Shown piece by piece: positions 57,298 to 64,000 of a stretch of 64,000 nt of DNA. Below the pieces are notes generated by a model. The model was not told where the DNA came from and made no database searches. It saw only the letters and a list, made by a program, of their open reading frames with translations. Origin of the DNA: Asterella californica. Its lineage: Eukaryota; Streptophyta; Marchantiopsida; Marchantiales; Aytoniaceae. The position numbers and the translations under genes were made by a program. The stretch lies in NCBI GenBank assembly GCA_036924285.1, contig JAYKYS010000009.1:16740001-16804000 (forward strand). The letters are read 5' to 3'. The stretch's first letter is position 1. Each line of letters begins with the position of its first letter.

Positions 57298-59300
57298 ATT
57301 GTGGTACACTTGTGTATGTGTATGATATCGTCCATGTATTATGTGTATGTGTGATATATCTCTGACAGTGATGTATGTTGTGTATGTGCACGACAATGAT
57401 ACTAACTTTACTAGATTGAAGCTATACATAAGAAGTTTGAAGAGTTTGAATTCCATCTAGTATTTTAGGGTTTGAAATCAAAACTACGCAAGGGTTCACA
57501 TAGATTTTGGTGGAAAAGAGATTTTGAGGTTCTTAATGTTAAAATTGTGTGGGGCTCAGAAAGTTTTACTTTTGAGAGGGAGTCAAAATCCTTTGTGTTG
57601 TTGCTTGTTTTTTGAACTTACACATTTTCCATAGTTGGATATGTAGTGTACTCCCAAATACATCTTTCATGTACAATATTACAAAAATTGATCCGTCTTC
57701 TCTTACATATAGTCTATCCACTTTGATCTCAATGAAACCAAGCACAAGTAATTCAGAATTCTCTTACTCAAAGACAAATGAGAAAATTAACATAAATTGG
57801 TAATTTGCATCCGAACTTCACTCATAACTCAACCGATAAAAACCCAGCGAATCATTTTTCCTTAGACATAGCTAAAAACTCTGATCCTGTTGGCACAAAG
57901 AACAGTTAGCTAGGTCATTTGAGCATGAAAAATAGAACAACCATACGTCACAAGTAGAACAAAAATTGACGAAAGCACCATTTTTCAAACCAATCTCTAT
58001 CTTATCTCCCATATCATACGGATGGAGCTTCGTGTCATTTTCAATTTCTTAAAAGAACTCGAGGTTATGATATTGATTGATCCAAGAACATCAAGATTCT
58101 ATAACGGTCTGAACGGTCCATCTATTGCAAGTAAGAAACTGAAGCACTCATCTTCTCTCTCTATACATTCTTATTCTCCTCAAATCACTCAATCATATCA
58201 TCCTTTTCACAAACCGTCTTTTCTTATGAGTAATATACTTAGATCTAAACCCATTGACACTTTGCGCACATGCATTGAATCCCATAATTTTCTAAAATGT
58301 CCATAGATAGATCATAGACACATGTAACTTGTTACTCAGGTCGGATTAGGAGAATACCTCCTGGCTGCACCGTGCAAATTCTCCGAACCTGTGGTAGGTC
58401 TGATCAACCCGTAACGTGAAAATACAGCGAACTAGGGACGCGTCTGAAATCCTCATCTGGACTTGGTTTTGCAAAAGTAATATCTATTGATATTATCCAG
58501 TGATAATATAACTAGTATAAACTTTTAATTCCTAACAGTATTTTGCTCACTTTATTGTTGTGTCATCGTGAAATAAATGTGAAAAACTTGATTTCTCCTC
58601 AAATATTTCTTTCGATTAATTCTCCTCTCCTGAGATCAGCTAAATATGCATGCAAGATCAACTTTCAGGAACTTTTGACCACTTGTTGTTATCACAAAAG
58701 AATTATAAATATACTAAATTGAGAGAAAAAATCAAAATGTTTCTAGATGTTAAATGATAGCTAGACTAGAGTCACCGAAAAATCCAAAAATATAAACAAA
58801 GCGCTCACAAACACACTCTCGAAAACTACATATCCGGGTAAATATCACATTCTCTTTGCAGTTTATTTTATAATCTAACCCTTCGCAACGGAAGGATTAG
58901 GTAATAAATTCACCTCCTCCAACTTCTTATGGAGGAGGTGAATATGCAAGGAACGAAGTTAGACTTTTAGTGTTCCTTGGACTTTTAGTGAAGTATTCCT
59001 ACGGTGACTATCGATCAACGGGAGTGGTACATTTTCTCTACCTCTGAATAGCGAAATGGTGTAGGATAAAAGCGGGAGCTCCTGATCAATCGAAGAGTTG
59101 CCACGATCAGAGCAGAACAGATATTAGTAATGTATGACATAATTCTCATCCATGCCGTGAAACGAATAATACGTTCCAAATACCAGCAACAGAAATATTA
59201 GTTGTACTTCCAAAAGAGAAAATATTAAAGCACAGGAGCTCCAAGAAGCGAGCACCACATTATTACAATAAATAAATTTTGAGAGGATTACATTACTCGT
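57298..59300. other. AT-rich intergenic DNA, no gene seen
   Basis: Nothing coding is recognised. A TG-rich run lies at 57305-57400. The segment about 58630-58740 (TAAATATGCATGCAAGATC) is a repeat of about 8010-8110. AGGTGAAT-type inverted symmetry occurs at about 58910-58945 (CACCTCCTCCAACTTC, then GAGGAGGTG). Confidence 0.45.
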
Positions 59301-62171
59301 TCCACTTCGTATTCCACGGTGGGAGATCTTACTTACTGCGTGTTCGCGCTGAATCGAAACTGAGGCTTTCAAAGAATCGAACAGACCCGGTCAAGGCAGA
59401 CGGTGGTGTGTCGTACAAGATACCGACACAAGCGATTCACATTGTGGCAAGAAGTTACCGCGCTGGATGGGAAGATAGAGGGAAAGAGGGAGTGTGTGAG
59501 CCCCGTCCCTGAGTCCTGACTCACTCACTGACCATGTCTCAACCCTGTTCTGAGCTCTGACCAGCGGTGATCGACTGACAGGGAAGGAGGCATGGAGTAG
59601 GCCTCGTGGCTACGACAGAAGAAGGAGAGGAGAAGCAGAAGGAGAACAAATAAAGTGGAAACTGGAAAGGGAAGGGGAAGACAGACAGCGACAGGCAGGC
59701 AGCAGAGGCATGGGAAGGATGTTTGATGTTCTGTACATTGGTGTAGGTAATAATGCCTGTAATGATGATGGAGTGATGAGTGGTGACAGAGTGGGGACCG
59801 GGAAATCCCAACAGACCCCCAAGTGTGCGTGCATGAGATCGGAATTTTACCCTATACTCTAGTGCCAAACTTTTGATGATCCATCGACGTAGGCGCAAGA
59901 GAGAGTGACACTAGGCGGGGGCCAAAGGTGAGGCAAGGCAAGACGATACGAGAGGTGAGCTGCCCACATTTGTGTATTCGTGCAGTAGTGTCATGTGAGC
60001 AACATGATTGCTAGTATTGCTAGCAGGCTAGCGTGAGTACTGAGAGAGAATGAATGCATGTCATGTAGATTGTGCCGATTCTGATCGACCGGGAAAGGAC
60101 TCAAAGGAGAGAGAAAGGCAGTGTTGGAAATAAATACATGAGTATTCTGTCACTGTCCTGTGAGGAATGAGACCCAAAAATGCTGGAAAGGGTACAGTGA
60201 GGGAGTCAGGTGAAGAGAGAAAGGTATGGGTGCTGAACATGGGGCCCCACAAGCATTTGTATTGTCATTGAGCAGTAATTCCTGCGAAGCACATAAGGCC
60301 ACTGCACACACGTCTCGTATGTTGTATTCGTTTGGGGGATATCATTGACATAACTACCGCATGGGTGGGGAGAAAAATTCCCATGTAAACGACGGGTGCA
60401 CGCTTTTGCCTGCTGGAAGTTATGAGACGAGCTGGAAAGGCGGCTCCAAGCTGGAAAGGAGGAGATGGACGTTGACAAGCAGAAGGATAGTTTTGTCGAG
60501 GGGTCGAGCGTCCTCTGCCCTGCTTTCCTTTCGCACGCAGGTATGAAGAAAGAAGATTAAGAAGGAACTACTACCTAAGGACAAATTCTCGCTCGATTAA
60601 GAAGTGGAGCGAGAAATGAGATTTTGACCCCGGATCAATCGAATGAGCGAGGAGCAGAGGATTAGGAACAAGATATTTGTTAGACGAGGAATGAAATGGA
60701 TGGAGATGAGACGGTGCTTGATAAGTGAGGTGGAAAGAGAAAGCGTCGAACACCTAAAGGGATAAGGGAGCAAAGGTCAAAAGGAAAGAAAGCGAGAGTG
60801 AGAAGGGTAGAGAGGATTTGAATGGAGGGTATGCGATGTGGACCTAAAGAGGTGACAAGATGCGAAGTGAGAAAGAAAGCAAGAGACGAGAGTGAAAGGG
60901 AAAGGGGAAGAGGCTTGGCGGTGGTGCCGGATTGTCGTCTGAGACCAAGCCACGCCAGAGATAGAGTGATCACGTTGTAGAAGCAAGACACGCACCACAA
61001 ACCAAGGGGATTATTAAGGGCATGATGCGGTATGACGGGAAAGAAGATCGATGATCCAAAAACGGATTCTTGGAACTGGAGATGCGTCTGGCAAGACATT
61101 AATAAAGAAGAGAGGCTGGGGCGAGGGAGAAGAAAGAGGGAAGAGAATAATGACTGCAGCAACAAAGACAGATTGAAGTGGTCTGTCGGCATGCCAGACA
61201 GCATCAGCGTGCACTCATCCAGCCCTCCTGGATGAGTTCTTGCTTTGCCTCGTTCCTCAAATCTTTTCCTATATGCACACTCCGTCCATCCTATAATTAG
61301 AGACGGCACACCCTGCTACTGCTTTCCCATCAAGGTACTGAACTGCCCTCTGCCTCCATCCCTTCCCTCGTCTGTGTCCGACCTTTTGTCCACACCATTC
61401 CGCCTGACGCTGTGCTAAGCCAACTGAAAACTCTTGGAATTGGAACCTTGTGCTGGAAATTCATTCGGCTTGCTTTTCGGGTGTCGTCGATCGGTCAACT
61501 GCCCGGCCCTGCTGCCGCTGGTCATTCAAAACAATGCTTGCAAAAGGAGCAGCAAGGCGGGGAGAGGCAAGCAAGATTCTCTTTGGTGGGATGGTAGAAC
61601 ACCAACGTCCTGGAATGGTGCCTGCCCCTCCAAAGCCCTCCCCTACAGCCTTTTTTCATTCACTCGTTTTCTTCGGTTCGAACTCCCCGACCACCACTTT
61701 TGAGGGATAAGGAAAACTCCCCCCGACAAGTAGCTACAGCGTCCATCAGCTTCTTGGCGTTTTCTCACACATGAAGGAATGAAGGGCTGGCGGTGTTCAG
61801 AGAACAAGGTACCTAACCAAATATCCAAGTCACTTGATCAGAACAACAGCAATCCGGCCACAAACGCAAAGAGCTGCTTGCCCTATGATGGCCCCTATCT
61901 CCCTGCAATAGTAGAGCGTCAGCCATCTACCCAGTTGTCGCTTTTTCCTCTTGTGTAGATCTGGCCGGCCGCTAGATGCATGGAGGCATAACCATCTACG
62001 CACGGGCGGGCATGTGCTACATGGGGCCTACGAGAAGCTCTATACACAGACATCACGTTGTCACCTTTCCTACATACTGTACATACAACTGAACTCTCTC
62101 TTTCTTTCTCTCTGGCAGTTCGTTCCTTGCTGGAGAGGGCAGGCACATCGAGCCAGCGACTTTTTCCTCGT

Positions 62172-62190
62172 CGCTCGCTCGCTCGCTCGC
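62172..62190. repeat. Microsatellite (GCTC)n
   Basis: CGCTCGCTCGCTCGCTCGC, followed by a short CCG/CCT run. Confidence 0.85.
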
Positions 62191-62741
62191 CGCCGCCTCC
62201 TCCTCTTCTCAACGACGGCAGGAGACTTCGAGTTAGTCCTACACACCGCACGAATGAACGTGCGGTCAGATTAAGTGTGCATACCATCCGTTGATCTAGA
62301 CTGGAAACAACAACATGTTGCTGTTTTCGAAGCATGCGGTGTGTATGGCTAACGCGAAGTCAGCAGGAGAGGGTGGAAGTGTGTACATGTACACGGCGAG
62401 CGTGAGAGAGAGCCCAGCAGCAGCCAAACGAAACAGAGGCGGAGGTCACGAACTTCAATGAGCATGCGAAGTATATCGTCATACGACAAAGCAGCAGAAC
62501 AAGCAAAGCAAAGCGCCATTCGCATTTGAACCTCGCGCGCATGCTTAACAAACCTTTTTGTTCCGGTTCTTCTTCTTCTTTCAATATTTTTATTGGAGTT
62601 GGCAAAACACAAAGCGCTTAACAGGAAAACCTGAATGAATGTACAAGATGATGGCCTGCCTAGGTAGTAGGAAGAGATCTTTTCCGATGACAAAACTACG
62701 TACTTGACTTGTCGTACAAATCGACATGAGAAGTCACTTCA

Positions 62742-62766
62742 CTTCTCTTCTCTTCTCTTCTCTTCA
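62742..62766. repeat. Microsatellite (TTCTC)n
   Basis: About five units of CTTCT/TTCTC in a pyrimidine-rich stretch. Confidence 0.85.
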
Positions 62767-62986
62767 CCGTCTTCTCTTTCTTTTTCCCTGCTGGTCGGCA
62801 GACTCGGCACTCCACTCGCTGCTCCCCACGCCACCCTACGCCTCGCTCGCCCACCCCGTGGCCACCTTGCTCGGTGACTTGCTCAGTGCTGCTTCGTTCG
62901 CACGCTTTAAATGAATGATCTATGCGTGATGTGATGACCTCTGACCTGACGACGAACCCAGCAAGCATCTTTGTTTTTACTTGCAT

Positions 62987-62988
<2 letters not shown>

Positions 62989-63018
<30 letters not shown>
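62989..63018. repeat. Microsatellite (CT)15
   Basis: Fifteen uninterrupted CT units. Pure runs like this are common in plant promoter and 5' leader DNA. Confidence 0.95.
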
Positions 63019-63022
<4 letters not shown>

Positions 63023-64000
63023 TACTTGCCGATACTTGTTGTACGACATAATACCATAACAATATGTTACATATTTTCCCCATGAACACTTGGAGCGACC
63101 AACGGTTTTGGACAAATATACAGTGTAATTAACAAGTTCAGCGGTAGTCGATAGATAGATTCGCATGGCTTGAGGGAACGTACGTGGTTCACATAATGCA
63201 AAGATACAGGTGGAGACCGTGGAGTACGTACGTGGTTGACATATAATTGTTAACATAGAATGGCAAGAACAAATCGACAAGGCATGCGTCTGTCTATCTA
63301 TCTTAGGATATGATCGCAGGAGGAGGACGAGAGTGGGACGAGGAAGGCAGGCAGGCCATCAAACCCCTCGCATTCCCTCGTGGTGTGATCTGATACCGGT
63401 GTAGTTATATAGAATCTAACCACTCGAAGAAGATAATGAAAACAAAGGGGTGCGGGGTAGATTCGGGTCCACTACAGCCCGAGCATCGTTCGGATGATCA
63501 GTGCATGCTTAGAAATAGACCTTTTGCTGTGCGTAGAGAGATGGGGGACGCTTTGCTTGCTTGTGGTTGTTTCGCAAGTCAGCCCCTCTTGCGGTTCATA
63601 ACTCGCCCCAGCTATCATCACATCGGGATTTCACTAATAAAGAAAAGTAGAAAGGAGAGAACGGTATGGGCAGAGAAACACAAGTCTTTTACCTGACTGA
63701 CATTAGCAGTTTGTTGTTGAGATCCTCTTGTTCTTGTTTATGCAAAGCACTCATACGGCACAGAATATCGTAAGGCTCTCGATGGGCAGGCAGTACTTAC
63801 TTACTTCCAGTACAGAAGACGAGACACTGTAAGAAACAAAAGGAAGCAACCAACCAACCTGCTGTTGCTGCTCTGGACGGATGGAGAAAAGCAGCTAATC
63901 TGGCCAGGATCCACCATGAAAAGAGCCGAACGGCTTTGGCTACTTGTCAACGTGCGCTTACAGTGGATGAATAGGCTTTCAGGAGATGACAGGGGAGTAA

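Larger units (their letters stand above)
59301..64000. other. GC-richer, purine/pyrimidine-skewed DNA; no gene seen
   Basis: Composition changes from the AT-rich flank. The plus strand is strongly purine-rich at 59580-59700 and 60540-60920, and pyrimidine-rich at 61240-61400 and 62090-62220. Long frames in it (minus-strand frames of 209 and 194 codons) are Leu/Ser- or Arg/Glu-rich products of low complexity. I see no exon chain. It could be promoter or untranslated DNA of a gene beyond the right edge. Confidence 0.45.

Noticed and set aside
60680..61309. 209-codon minus-strand frame
   Set aside because: Leu/Ser/Pro-rich translation of a CT-rich strand, no domain pattern, overlaps other frames equally open.
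62696..63280. 194-codon minus-strand frame
   Set aside because: Contains an Arg-Glu run that is only the (CT)15 microsatellite, and Lys/Glu runs from the TTCTC repeat.
1..64000. CRISPR array, rRNA, bacterial operon
   Set aside because: No regularly spaced short repeats with unique spacers, no rRNA text, and genes are intron-split, so the DNA is eukaryotic.

Overview
This is nuclear DNA from a eukaryote, almost certainly a land plant. Genes are split by GT-AG introns, long AT-rich stretches have no genes, and Ty3/Gypsy LTR retrotransposons of several ages are present. The wording of the decayed Ty3 reverse transcriptase/RNase H fragments and the plant-type PhoD-like gene make me favour a bryophyte, perhaps a Marchantia-like liverwort. 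That is inference from family knowledge, not proof.

Layout. 1-7013 (+): the 3' part of a spliced PhoD-like metallophosphatase gene; its 5' end lies before the window. One 3.1 kb intron carries transposon debris. 7014-11482: AT-rich, no gene. 11483 to about 17190 (+): exon-like segments of an unrecognised spliced gene, with an intron holding the same repeat family as the PhoD intron. 17191-26204: AT-rich DNA, three fragments of a Ty3 RT/RNase H family (two facing each other), and two tandem paralogous small ORFs (22683-23108, -).

26205-35156: a complete Ty3/Gypsy element on the minus strand. Its two 915-bp LTRs look identical, it has a 4-bp target duplication, a tRNA-Glu-type primer site, a polypurine tract, an open 1628-codon gag-pol, two extra upstream ORFs (one with a CCHC knuckle), and a 189-bp tandem repeat in its leader. 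Transcription would start at a TATA box in the right-hand LTR. Leader, extra ORFs and gag-pol would lie on one RNA, and the Gag-Pol domains supply capsid, protease, RT/RNase H and integrase.

35157-45030: AT-rich intergenic DNA with inverted repeats, a decayed second copy of the small-ORF pair (about 39357-39690, -), a pogo/mariner-like MITE (41377-41853), and a short hairpin array (43325-43560). 45030-57297: a large decayed retroelement complex on the plus strand. It shows LTR-like promoter and primer-site signals near 45.04-45.20 kb, direct repeats 11.8 kb apart, a 5.3 kb zone saturated with the hexamer GAAGAC/GTCTTC that contains a frameshifted coiled-coil Gag-like gene, then gag, protease and RT remnants. 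57298-64000: no gene recognised. The last 4.5 kb is richer in GC, purine/pyrimidine-skewed and full of microsatellites, and could be promoter or UTR DNA of a gene outside the window.

No rRNA, tRNA, organellar or bacterial gene and no CRISPR array was seen.
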